Shown here: piece by piece, positions 55,979-64,000 of the stretch | Position numbering within the stretch: the first letter of the stretch is position 1 | How the letters are laid out: every line of letters begins with the position of its first letter | DNA from: Bradyrhizobium sp. ORS 278 | GTDB taxonomy: Bacteria > Pseudomonadota > Alphaproteobacteria > Rhizobiales > Xanthobacteraceae | Direction of reading: 5' to 3' | Assembly (NCBI RefSeq): GCF_000026145.1 | Contig: NC_009445.1 | Span: 5,796,501 to 5,860,500, forward strand | DNA length: 64,000 nucleotides | Notes under the pieces: model-generated | What the model was told of the DNA's origin: nothing | The model's input: only the letters and a program-made list of their open reading frames with translations | Databases searched by the model: none | Made by a program: the position numbers and the translations under genes

Positions 55979-57082
55979 TCAGAGCCCGGCCGTCTTCGCC
56001 ACGAGGTCGGCGAGCCGCTCGGCGGCGTCGAGCCGGCCGGCCGCGCGGGCGGCCTGGGCCATGGCTGCGAGCCGCGTCGGCTCGGCGGCCAGCGACGAGA
56101 TCTCCGAGGCCAGCCGATCGGACGTGAAGGCGGTCTGCACGATCCGGATCGCGGCATTCGCGTCCGACAGAACGCCGGCATTGGCGAACTGGTCCTGGTC
56201 GATGGCGCCGGGCAGCGGCACCAGGATCGACGGCCGGCCGATCGCGGCGAGCTCGGCTACGGTGCCCGCGCCGGAGCGCGAGATGACGAGATGGTTGGCC
56301 GCAAGCCGCGCCGGCAGATCGGTGAAGAAGGGCTGCAGTTCGGCATTGATCTTGAGACGGTCATAGACGGCGCGCACCCGAGCCATGTCCTCCTGCCGGA
56401 CCTGCTGGGCGAGCACCAGCCGGCTCCACAGAGCAGGCTCCAGCCGCTCGATCGCGCCGGGCACGATGTCGCTCATCACGCGCGCGCCCTGGCTGCCGCC
56501 GACAACGAGCAGCCGCAGCGGGCCTGCGGTCTCAGGCGCGACATAGGGCACGGCCGCCGCTTCGAGGATGGCCGGACGCATCGGCGTGCCGACCGTCGTC
56601 GTCTTGCCCGCCAGCGCGGGATCGCGATCGAGCACCCCCGGAAGCGAGGTCGCGATCGCCTTCACATGCGCCGACAGGAAACGGTTGGCGCGACCGAGCA
56701 CCGCATTGGCGTCGTGGATCAGGCTGGGCACGCCAGCGAGCCGCGCCGCCAGCAGGGGCGGGACGGTCGGATAGCCGCCGAAGCCGATCACGGCAGCAGG
56801 CTTCAGCCGCCGCATCAGGTTGAAGGCGGCCAGTGTGCCTGTGCCGAGCAGCAGCGCGGTGCGCGCCAGCGCCACCGGCGAACGGCTGCGCACCGTCTCG
56901 CTCGGCACCACGTCGATCATGTCCTTGGTGAACAGGCCGCTATATTTCAGCGCGCGCGCATCGGTGACGAGGCGGACGCGGTAGCCGCGCTTGATCAGCT
57001 CGACGCCGAGCGCTTCGGCGGGAAACAGATGGCCGCCGGTGCCGCCGGCGGCCAGCAGAATGAGAGGCGCAGATGAGATCAT
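55979..57082 (-). CDS. murG: Undecaprenyl-PP-MurNAc-pentapeptide GlcNAc transferase
   Basis: 367 residues, GT-B glycosyltransferase. LAAGGTGGHLFPA near residues 9-21 and the second Gly-rich loop VVGGSQGARVMS, plus ISRSGAGTVAELAAIGRPSILVPLP at the UDP-GlcNAc site, identify it. It converts lipid I to lipid II on the inner membrane face. ATG 57082 is chosen; the open frame to 57169 overlaps the ftsW end and lacks homology. Confidence 0.96.
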   Translation of the reverse strand: MISSAPLILLAAGGTGGHLFPAEALGVELIKRGYRVRLVTDARALKYSGLFTKDMIDVVPSETVRSRSPVALARTALLLGTGTLAAFNLMRRLKPAAVIGFGGYPTVPPLLAARLAGVPSLIHDANAVLGRANRFLSAHVKAIATSLPGVLDRDPALAGKTTTVGTPMRPAILEAAAVPYVAPETAGPLRLLVVGGSQGARVMSDIVPGAIERLEPALWSRLVLAQQVRQEDMARVRAVYDRLKINAELQPFFTDLPARLAANHLVISRSGAGTVAELAAIGRPSILVPLPGAIDQDQFANAGVLSDANAAIRIVQTAFTSDRLASEISSLAAEPTRLAAMAQAARAAGRLDAAERLADLVAKTAGL

Positions 57083-57137
57083 GCGGGCTTGTTTACAGGC
57101 AATGTGTCGACATTGCGAGCCGGCCGGACCTGGACCT

Positions 57138-58289
57138 TCAGGCGTAGGTGCGTAGCGTCCCCGCGGCATCCGTGACCTCGGCCTCGATCCGCGGCCGCTG
57201 CCGCGTCAGCGCCAGCATCATGCCGACGCCATAGGCCAGCGAGACGATCGAGGAGCCGCCATAGGAGATGAACGGCAAGGTCATGCCCTTGGCCGGGATG
57301 AGCTGCAGGTTGACCGAGATGTTGATGGCCGCCTGGATGCCGAACAGGATCGCGAGGCCCGAGGCCGCGAAGCGCGAAAAACCGTCCTCGCTGGCATAGG
57401 CCCGCGACAGCGTGCGGATGACGATGAAGCCGAACAGCGCGACCAGCGCCAGGCAGAGGATGATGCCAAACTCCTCGGCGGCGACGGCGAAGACGAAGTC
57501 GGTGTGGCTGTCCGGCAGGCTGCGCTTGGCGATGCCCTCGCCCGGCCCGAGCCCGAACCAGCCGCCATTGGAGAAGGCCTCCATCGCAGTGTCGACCTGG
57601 AAGGTGTCGCCCGAGGCCGGATTCATGAAGCGCTTGATGCGCCCGGCGACGTGCGGGACCAGGAGATAGGCGCCGAACAGGCCGGCCGCCGCGGCACCGG
57701 CGAGGCCCGCAACCCAGATCATGCGCATGCCGGCGATGAAGAACAGCGAGCCCCAGACCATCAGGATCAGCATCGTCTGTCCGAAATCCGGCTCCATCAC
57801 CAGGAGCGACACCAGCATCAGCAAGAGCACCAGCGCCATCGTGGTCGCAGGCATGTCCGGCCGACGCGCCGATTCCGAGAACAACCACGCCGCGACGACG
57901 ACGAAGGCCGGCTTGGCCGCTTCCGACGCCTGGATGTTGACGCCGACCAGCGTGATCCAGCGCCGCGAGCCCTTCACCTCCGGGCCGATCGCGAGCGTCA
58001 ACACGATCAGCACGATCGCGATCGCGAACACCACCAGCGCACTGCGCCGGATCTGCCGCGGGGACAGGAAGGAGATGCCGATCAGCACGACGAAGGACGG
58101 CAACAGGAACAGGACGTGACGGTTGAAGAAGTGGAACGGATCGAGCCCGATGCGAGTCGCGACCGGCGGACTCGCCGCCAGCGACAGGATCACCCCGCAC
58201 AGCATCAGCGCCAGGATCGAGCCCAGCAGCGGCTTGTCGACGGTCCACCACCAGTCCGACAGCGGATTGCGTTCTTCACGGGAGAGCAT
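57138..58289 (-). CDS. ftsW: Septal peptidoglycan polymerase FtsW
   Basis: 383 residues with about ten membrane helices, SEDS family. The essential Asp/Glu region GWFGLGPGEGIAKRSLPDSHTDFVFAVAAEEFG and the LPFISYGGSS motif are intact. FtsW polymerises lipid II at the septum with its partner FtsI, which lies outside the window, upstream of murE in related genomes. The gap to murD holds a palindrome. Confidence 0.96.
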   Translation of the reverse strand: MLSREERNPLSDWWWTVDKPLLGSILALMLCGVILSLAASPPVATRIGLDPFHFFNRHVLFLLPSFVVLIGISFLSPRQIRRSALVVFAIAIVLIVLTLAIGPEVKGSRRWITLVGVNIQASEAAKPAFVVVAAWLFSESARRPDMPATTMALVLLLMLVSLLVMEPDFGQTMLILMVWGSLFFIAGMRMIWVAGLAGAAAAGLFGAYLLVPHVAGRIKRFMNPASGDTFQVDTAMEAFSNGGWFGLGPGEGIAKRSLPDSHTDFVFAVAAEEFGIILCLALVALFGFIVIRTLSRAYASEDGFSRFAASGLAILFGIQAAINISVNLQLIPAKGMTLPFISYGGSSIVSLAYGVGMMLALTRQRPRIEAEVTDAAGTLRTYA

Positions 58290-58359
58290 CGGGCCACCAC
58301 CTGAGCCGAAGGAATCAGCCCATTGGCGCCCAGGATGGTTATCGAAGGGTTAAGAATCT

Positions 58360-58418
58360 CGCTGTCGTCCCGGACAAGCCGTGACGCGCGCCAGCGCGTC
58401 GCGGCGCCGACGACAGCG
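58360..58418. repeat. Short palindromic repeat in the ftsW-murD gap
   Basis: CGCTGTCGTC (58360-58369) and GACGACAGCG (58409-58418) are perfect complements. The inner CCCGGACAAGCC block resembles the palindrome at 21497. It looks like a trimmed copy of that family. Confidence 0.65.
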
Positions 58419-58429
58419 GAGTTTGCAGC

Positions 58430-59830
58430 CTAGACGACCTTTTCCACGCCCGGCAGCGCCTGGACCAGGTCGCGAAAGCGGGTGCCGCGGATCTCGAAGT
58501 TGCGGAACTGGTCGAACGAGGCGCAGGCCGGGGACAACAGGACGACGGCCTCCTTCAAGCCTGATGCCTTGGCGTCGGCAGCCGCCTGCTCCACGGCGAC
58601 CTCCAGCGTGCCGGACATCGCGTGCGGCACCTTCTCACCGAGCGTACCGGCGAATTCCTTGGCCGCTTCGCCGATCAGATAGGCCTTGCGGATGCGCGGG
58701 AAGAAGCCGGCGAGGCTGGTGATGCCGCCCGCCTTGGGCTTGCCGCCGGCAATCCAGAAGATATCGGCGAAGGACGACAGCGCGTGCGCCGTGGCGTCCG
58801 CATTGGTGCCCTTGGAGTCGTTGACGAACAGCACGTTGCCGAGACGCCCGACCTGCTCCATGCGATGCGCGAGGCCGGGGAAGCTGCGTAGGCCTTGCTG
58901 CAGCACATCCTCTCTCACGCCGATCGCGAGCGCGGCCGCGGCGGCGCAGGCCGCGTTCTGCGCATTGTGCTGGCCGCGCAGCGAGCCGATGCCGCCGAGC
59001 CGCGCGACCTCGCTGCGCGCGCCGCCGGAGCTGCGTACGATGGTCTCGTGCTCGGTGTAGAGCCCATCGGCCAGCGGGTTCTTCACCGAGATACGGACCA
59101 CGCGCTTGCCGGCCTGGTCGAGCCGGTCGGCGATGGCGCGGCAGAAGCCGTCGTCGACGCCGACGATCGCGGTGCCCTGCGGCTTCACGCCGGCGACCAG
59201 GCGCTCCTTGACCGCCGCATAGTTCTCGATCGTGCCGTGACGGTCGATGTGATCCTCGCTGACATTGAGCAGGATCCCGATGCTCGGATCGAGCGACGGT
59301 GTCAGGTCGATCTGGTAGGACGACATCTCGATCACATGAACGCGCCCCATGCGCGGCGGCTCCAGCGACAGAATCGCGGTGCCGATATTGCCGCCCATCT
59401 GGGTGTCGTAGCCGGCCACCCGCATCAGATGCGCGATCAGCGCGGTGGTCGTCGACTTGCCGTTGGTGCCGGTGATGGCGATGAACGGCGCATCCGGCGC
59501 GTGGCGCCGGCGCTCACGGCAGAACAGCTCGATGTCGCCGATCACCTCGACGCCGGCCTCGCGCGCCCTCAGCACGCTCCAATGCGGCACCGGATGGGTC
59601 AGCGGCACGCCCGGCGCCAGCACCAGCGCAGCGAAGTTCGACCAGGAGACGGTGCGCAGATCGGCGGTGATGAAGCCCGCCTTTGCAGCCTCCGTCATGC
59701 GATCGGCGCCGTCATCGGCGGCGATTACTTCGGCACCGCCGGCGCGCAGCGCGTGGCATGAGGCCAACCCGGAGCCGCCGAGCCCGAACACGGCGACTGT
59801 CTTGCCGGCGAAAGAGGTGACGGGAATCAT
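58430..59830 (-). CDS. murD: UDP-N-acetylmuramoylalanine--D-glutamate ligase
   Basis: 466 residues. [12 protein letters not shown] starts the UDP domain; [10 protein letters not shown] (119-128) is the ATP loop; EMSSYQIDL and [11 protein letters not shown] are the ligase signatures. It adds D-glutamate to UDP-MurNAc-L-Ala. Palindromic repeats occur on both sides of the gene. It lies between mraY and ftsW. Confidence 0.97.
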   Translation of the reverse strand: MIPVTSFAGKTVAVFGLGGSGLASCHALRAGGAEVIAADDGADRMTEAAKAGFITADLRTVSWSNFAALVLAPGVPLTHPVPHWSVLRAREAGVEVIGDIELFCRERRRHAPDAPFIAITGTNGKSTTTALIAHLMRVAGYDTQMGGNIGTAILSLEPPRMGRVHVIEMSSYQIDLTPSLDPSIGILLNVSEDHIDRHGTIENYAAVKERLVAGVKPQGTAIVGVDDGFCRAIADRLDQAGKRVVRISVKNPLADGLYTEHETIVRSSGGARSEVARLGGIGSLRGQHNAQNAACAAAAALAIGVREDVLQQGLRSFPGLAHRMEQVGRLGNVLFVNDSKGTNADATAHALSSFADIFWIAGGKPKAGGITSLAGFFPRIRKAYLIGEAAKEFAGTLGEKVPHAMSGTLEVAVEQAAADAKASGLKEAVVLLSPACASFDQFRNFEIRGTRFRDLVQALPGVEKVV

Positions 59831-59841
59831 GCGAAGACCTC

Positions 59842-59918
59842 CGTCATTCGGACACCGCGCAGCGGTGATCCGGAATCTCGAGATTCCGGGTTCGCGCTCC
59901 GCGCGCCCCGGAATGACA
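59842..59918. repeat. Palindromic repeat in the murD-mraY gap
   Basis: CGTCATTC at one end and GAATGAC at the other; CCGGAATCTCGAGATTCCGG in the centre is a perfect palindrome. The blocks are shared with the repeat inside uvrD (10573-10676). The element fills most of the 108-base gap between murD and mraY. Confidence 0.85.
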
Positions 59919-59938
59919 GTGGGATTGAGGATAGATCA

Positions 59939-61045
59939 TCAGCGCAGCTTCAGGGTCGAGAGGCCGACCAGCGCCAGCATCACCGAGATGATCCAGAACC
60001 GGATCACGATCTGCGGCTCGGTCCAGCCGAGCTGCTCGAAATGATGATGGATCGGCGCCATCCTGAAGATGCGTTTGCCGGTCAGCTTGAACGAGGCGAC
60101 CTGCACGATCACCGACACGGCTTCGAGCACGAACAGGCCGCCGATCACCGCCAGCACGATCTCGTGCTTCACCGCGACCGCGATCGAGCCGAGCATGCCG
60201 CCGAGCGCCAACGAGCCGGTGTCGCCCATGAAGATCGAGGCCGGCGGCGCGTTGAACCAGAGGAAGCCGAGGCCGGCGCCGAGCACCGCGCCGCACAGCA
60301 CCGCGAGCTCGCCGGTGCCGGCGACATAATGGATCTGCAGATAGTCGGAGAACACCGCGTTGCCGGCAAGATAGGCGATCAGGCCGAAGCTCGCGGAGGC
60401 GATCATGACAGGCACGATGGCGAGGCCATCGAGACCGTCGGTCAGGTTGACCGCATTGCCGGCGCCGACGATGACGAAGGCGCCGAAGATGACGTACATC
60501 CAACCGAACTTGATGACGAGATCCTTGAAGAACGGGATCGCGAGCCCGGTCGACGAGGGATCACGCCCCAGCCGGACCAGCGCGTAGCAGGCAACGAGCG
60601 CGATCGCCGCCTCGATCAGCAATCGCGCACGTCCGGCAAAGCCGGAGTGCGACTGCTTGGTGACTTTGAGATAGTCGTCATAGAAGCCGACGAAGCCGAA
60701 GCCGAGCGTCACCGCCAGCACGATCCAGACGTAGGGATTGAGCGGGTTGGCCCACAGCACGGTGGAGACGACGAGGCCGGACAGGATCATCAGGCCGCCC
60801 ATCGTCGGCGTGCCCTTCTTGCTGATGATGTGCGATTGCGGACCGTCGGTGCGGATCGGCTGGCCCTTGCCCTGGCGCAGGCGCAGATGATCGATGATCC
60901 AGGGCCCGAACAGAAACACGAACAGCGCGCCGGTCACGACGGCACCGCCAGTGCGGAACGTGATGTAGCGGAACACGTTCAGCACGCCACGGAACACCGA
61001 CAGGCTCGGGAACGTATTCGTCAGCTCGATCAACCAGTAGAACAT
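59939..61045 (-). CDS. mraY: Phospho-MurNAc-pentapeptide translocase
   Basis: 368 residues with ten membrane helices. The catalytic aspartates are in FYDDYLKV (about 120-127) and [10 protein letters not shown], and the histidine motif is MAPIHHHFE. It transfers phospho-MurNAc-pentapeptide from UDP to undecaprenyl phosphate, giving lipid I. It lies between murF (183 bases upstream) and murD. Confidence 0.97.
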   Translation of the reverse strand: MFYWLIELTNTFPSLSVFRGVLNVFRYITFRTGGAVVTGALFVFLFGPWIIDHLRLRQGKGQPIRTDGPQSHIISKKGTPTMGGLMILSGLVVSTVLWANPLNPYVWIVLAVTLGFGFVGFYDDYLKVTKQSHSGFAGRARLLIEAAIALVACYALVRLGRDPSSTGLAIPFFKDLVIKFGWMYVIFGAFVIVGAGNAVNLTDGLDGLAIVPVMIASASFGLIAYLAGNAVFSDYLQIHYVAGTGELAVLCGAVLGAGLGFLWFNAPPASIFMGDTGSLALGGMLGSIAVAVKHEIVLAVIGGLFVLEAVSVIVQVASFKLTGKRIFRMAPIHHHFEQLGWTEPQIVIRFWIISVMLALVGLSTLKLR

Positions 61046-61228
61046 CCAACCCGCCTATGCCGCCTCAACCGAGGCTGCGAACGCGAACCCGCCCCAGCGA
61101 ATCCGGCCCCGCCTCTTTTAACCATGATCGGAGCCCGGTGCGACTCATCCCGACGGTTTGTTCCGCCCGCCCTTGCACCGACCACCAGTGGAAAATCGCC
61201 CTCTGCCGCGCCGCGATACCGCCCGATT

Positions 61229-62605
61229 TCACGCGCTGCCCTGCAGCGCGGCGGCGAGCTTGGCCACGAACTTGTTGACCCAGAAGATCTTCTTGCTGCC
61301 CTTGACGACCACGACGTCACCGGGCGCGAGCAGCGCCGCGACCTGCTTCGGGTCGAGCGTGACGGGGTCCTCGTGCCAGCCGAGCCGTCTGCCTTGCGGC
61401 AAGGCCTCGAACAGGTGACGCATCAGCGGCCCGACACAAAAGACGCCGTCGATGCCGGCGAGATGGCCGACCATCTTGGCGTGATAGGCCGGCGCCTCGT
61501 CGCCAAGCTCCAGCATATCCCCGATCACGGCGATCCGCCGCCCCCGCACCGGCCGGGCCTGCAGCCCATCGAGCGCCGCCGCCATGCTGGCCGGATTGCC
61601 GTTGAAGCTGTCGTCGATCAGCACGATGTCGCCGACGGTCTGCTCGACGCCGCGGCCGGTCATGATGCCGACCTCGCCGAGCTCCGGTGCCAACAGCGCC
61701 GGATCGAGGCCGGCGGCGGCCACAGAGGCAAGCGCCGCGAGGGCATTATGCAGCCGGTGCGGCGCGCCGGGCGTGAGCGCGAAGTTGACGCTGCAGCCTG
61801 CAATGTCGGCCGTCACGTCCCAGCTCTCGCCGCGGGCGGTGTGCGACAGCTCGCGCACCTCGGCATCGCCGCCGAAGCGAATGGTCTTGCCGGACCATTC
61901 AGGAGCCGCGAGATCGGCCGGCAGCACCAGGATCCCGCCTGACGGCAGGCCGCGCGCAATCGAGACCTTCTCCTGCCGGATCGCCTCGAGGCTGCCGAGC
62001 TTTTCCAGATGCACGGGCTGAACGTTGACGACAAGGGCGACGGTCGGCTGCGACAGTTCGGTCAGCCGCGCGATCTCACCTTTCTGGTTCATGCCCATCT
62101 CGACCACCCAGACCGAGGCGGAGGGATCGGCATTGCACAGCGTCAGCGGCACGCCCCAGAAATTGTTGAAGCTCGACGGGCTCGCTGATGCCCCGGGATA
62201 GGCCGCGATGAACTCCTTGGTCGAGGTCTTGCCGGCACTGCCGGTCAATCCGATCACGGGACCATGAAAGCGCGACCGTGCGGCGCGCGCCAGCGCCCAT
62301 AGCCCATCGATCAGCGTGTCCGTCACCACCAGCTGCGGCACGGTGACGCCCTCGATCCGATGCGGCACGATCATCGCCACCGCGCCAGCCTGCTCGGCAT
62401 TGGCGGCAAACTCCCAGCCGTCGCGGCTGGAGGCGAAGCTCGATACGAAGCCGCCGCTCGGCGTGCCGCTCAGCGCGACGAACAGGCTACCGGGCTTCAC
62501 CGCGCGGCTGTCCTGGGTGACGAAATCGATCGCGGTCTCAGGATAGTCGCCGGCGAGACCGAGCGCGCGCGCCGCCTCGGCCACCGTCCACAGCGCCTTC
62601 GTCAT
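61229..62605 (-). CDS. murF: UDP-MurNAc-tripeptide--D-Ala-D-Ala ligase
   Basis: 458 residues. TGSAGKTSTK (121-130) is the ATP loop, EMGMNQKGEI and LIDDSFNGNPASM the Mur-ligase signatures. It adds the D-Ala-D-Ala dipeptide made by Ddl to complete the pentapeptide. Its ATG overlaps the murE stop (ATGA), so the two are translationally coupled. Confidence 0.97.
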   Translation of the reverse strand: MTKALWTVAEAARALGLAGDYPETAIDFVTQDSRAVKPGSLFVALSGTPSGGFVSSFASSRDGWEFAANAEQAGAVAMIVPHRIEGVTVPQLVVTDTLIDGLWALARAARSRFHGPVIGLTGSAGKTSTKEFIAAYPGASASPSSFNNFWGVPLTLCNADPSASVWVVEMGMNQKGEIARLTELSQPTVALVVNVQPVHLEKLGSLEAIRQEKVSIARGLPSGGILVLPADLAAPEWSGKTIRFGGDAEVRELSHTARGESWDVTADIAGCSVNFALTPGAPHRLHNALAALASVAAAGLDPALLAPELGEVGIMTGRGVEQTVGDIVLIDDSFNGNPASMAAALDGLQARPVRGRRIAVIGDMLELGDEAPAYHAKMVGHLAGIDGVFCVGPLMRHLFEALPQGRRLGWHEDPVTLDPKQVAALLAPGDVVVVKGSKKIFWVNKFVAKLAAALQGSA

Positions 62606-64000
62606 GATGCCCTCGTTGCCAGTGCGTCCGCGACCGCTTCGTGATCGCTGAAATGCAGAACCGTATCGCCGATGATCTGTCCGGTCTCGTGGCCCTTGCC
62701 GGCGATGACCAGCGCATCCCCCGGCTGAAGCTCGCTGATCGCCACCCGGATCGCCTCGGCGCGATCGCCGATCTCGCGCGCACCAGGTGCGGCGGCCAGG
62801 ATCGCGGCGCGGATCGCAGCGGGATTCTCGCTCCGGGGATTGTCGTCGGTGACGATAACGCGATCAGCGCCGGCAGCGGCGATCTCGCCCATCAGCGGCC
62901 GCTTGCCGCTGTCCCGGTCGCCGCCGGCGCCGAACACGACCACGAGCTTTCTCTGGGCATACGGCCGCAAGGCGTGCAGCGCCTTCGCCAGCGCATCCGG
63001 CTTGTGAGCGTAGTCGATGAAGATGGGCGCGCCGTTGTGCTCACCGACCAGTTCGAGCCGGCCCTTGGCGCCTTCGAGCTTTTCCAGAGCCTCGAACACC
63101 GCCTGCGGATCGCTGCCGGTGCCGATGGCAAGGCCCGCGGCCACCAGCGCATTCTCGATCTGAAACGCGCCGACCAGCGGCAGGCGGAGGAAGGTGATCC
63201 GGCCGCAATGCTGGAGCTCGAGCTGCTGTGCAAAGCCATCGACGGCGGCGGCCACGAGACGGATGCCCGCCCCTGCGCCATTGCCATGCGTCCCCACCGT
63301 CATCAGCCGGAGCCCGCGCGCATCAGCCGCGGCAATCACTTCTGCCGAGCACTCATGATCCGCCGAAATCACCGCCGGCCCGCCCGGCGGCACAAGGTCG
63401 CGAAACAGCCGCAGCTTGGCATTGAGATAATGGACGAGATCGGGGTGGTAATCCATGTGGTCGCGCGACAGGTTGGTGAACCCGCCGGCCGAGACCCTGA
63501 CGCCGTCCAGCCTGTATTGATCGAGCCCATGCGACGACGCTTCGAAAGCGAGGTGCGTCACGCCGTCCTGGGTGATCTCGTCGATCTGCCGATGCAGCGC
63601 AATCGGGTCGGGCGTGGTCAGCGAGCCGTAGACGGTGCGCTTGTCCGAAATCAATCCGACCGTGCCGATACTCGCCGCGTTGTGGCCGAGGCTCTGCCAG
63701 ATCTGCCGCGTGAAGGCTGCGACCGACGTCTTGCCGCTGGTTCCGGTCACCGCCGCGATCGTTGCCGGCTGCCGGGGGAAGACGCGCGATGCAGCAAGCG
63801 CCAGAGCACGTCGCGGATTTGGCAGCGAGACGAAGGGAACGGGCAGATCACCGGCCGGGGCTTCGTGGCCGGCCACCGCGATCGCCCCCGCAGCGACCGC
63901 AGCCGCGATGAAGCGAGTGCCATCGGTCTTGGTTCCCGACAGCGCGAAGAACAGGTCTCCGGGCCGGACAGCGCGGCTGTCCGCGGCAAGGCCGGAGACT
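62602..64000 (-). CDS. murE: UDP-MurNAc-L-Ala-D-Glu--meso-diaminopimelate ligase (5' end beyond window)
   Basis: Partial: the reading frame runs to the right edge. The edge-proximal part reads ...SRAVRPGDLFFALSGTKTDG, the normal beginning of MurE after some 40 residues, so only the N-terminus is missing. VTGTSGKTSVAAF is the ATP loop, and DNPRSENP near the C-terminus is the motif that selects meso-diaminopimelate rather than lysine. The GTG at 63876 is internal, not a start. It overlaps murF by four bases. Confidence 0.95.
   Translation of the reverse strand, partial: VSGLAADSRAVRPGDLFFALSGTKTDGTRFIAAAVAAGAIAVAGHEAPAGDLPVPFVSLPNPRRALALAASRVFPRQPATIAAVTGTSGKTSVAAFTRQIWQSLGHNAASIGTVGLISDKRTVYGSLTTPDPIALHRQIDEITQDGVTHLAFEASSHGLDQYRLDGVRVSAGGFTNLSRDHMDYHPDLVHYLNAKLRLFRDLVPPGGPAVISADHECSAEVIAAADARGLRLMTVGTHGNGAGAGIRLVAAAVDGFAQQLELQHCGRITFLRLPLVGAFQIENALVAAGLAIGTGSDPQAVFEALEKLEGAKGRLELVGEHNGAPIFIDYAHKPDALAKALHALRPYAQRKLVVVFGAGGDRDSGKRPLMGEIAAAGADRVIVTDDNPRSENPAAIRAAILAAAPGAREIGDRAEAIRVAISELQPGDALVIAGKGHETGQIIGDTVLHFSDHEAVADALATRAS

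Noticed and set aside
60041-61942. 633-codon frame antisense to mraY and murF
   Set aside because: Covers two conserved genes; composition is that of reversed coding sequence.
63747-63876. GTG at 63876 as start of murE
   Set aside because: The frame continues to the window edge with conserved MurE sequence, so the GTG is an internal valine codon.

Overview
The window is GC-rich alphaproteobacterial chromosome and looks like Bradyrhizobium or a close relative. The grounds are the gene order of its cell-division cluster (murE-murF-mraY-murD-ftsW-murG-murC-murB-ddl-ftsQ-ftsA-ftsZ-lpxC-bamD-recN-ligA), the protein sequences, and several dispersed palindromic repeats of the kind scattered through these genomes. 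No rRNA, tRNA, CRISPR array, transposase or prophage gene was found.

Layout. 1-4.1 kb: a small secreted Tyr-Gly repeat protein, then an FAD-linked D-lactate/glycolate-type dehydrogenase, a hot-dog thioesterase and an amidase. 4.3-7.4 kb: a tight four-gene operon coding for a Roadblock/LC7 protein, a stand-alone diiron (flavodiiron-type) beta-lactamase-fold protein, a MotB-like membrane-anchored OmpA protein and a membrane-anchored Roadblock-like protein. 7.8-13.5 kb: two further OmpA-domain proteins, a DUF1328 membrane peptide, a UvrD/PcrA helicase whose reading frame contains a palindromic repeat, and a Cys-rich secreted protein. 13.7-16 kb: Mpo1-like protein, SDR epimerase and ICMT-like methyltransferase. 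16-18 kb: two related exported hydrolases. 18.2-19.9 kb: an ABC-2 exporter pair. 20.6-25.1 kb: an L,D-transpeptidase and an RbsABC-like sugar importer.

25.8-33.6 kb is the most suggestive accessory region. An acyl carrier protein and a fatty acyl-AMP ligase converge on a strand carrying an SGNH-type protein, an MBOAT O-acyltransferase, a fatty acid desaturase and a membrane spermidine-synthase-like protein. The set copies the logic of the Dlt system (adenylating enzyme, carrier protein, MBOAT, DltD-like partner), but with a fatty acid activator in place of the D-alanine activator.

33.8-41.1 kb: a phytoene-desaturase-like flavoprotein, an orphan Flp pilin, prmA, a small conserved protein, an Xaa-Pro aminopeptidase and a Bcr/CflA efflux gene bracketed by palindromic repeats. 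41.2-64 kb is the division and envelope block, all on the minus strand: DNA ligase, RecN, BamD, LpxC, FtsZ, FtsA, FtsQ, Ddl, MurB, MurC, MurG, FtsW, MurD, MraY, MurF and the 3' part of murE, which runs off the right edge. These genes make the peptidoglycan precursor, flip or polymerise it at the septum and build the Z-ring. Palindromic elements sit in both gaps flanking murD.
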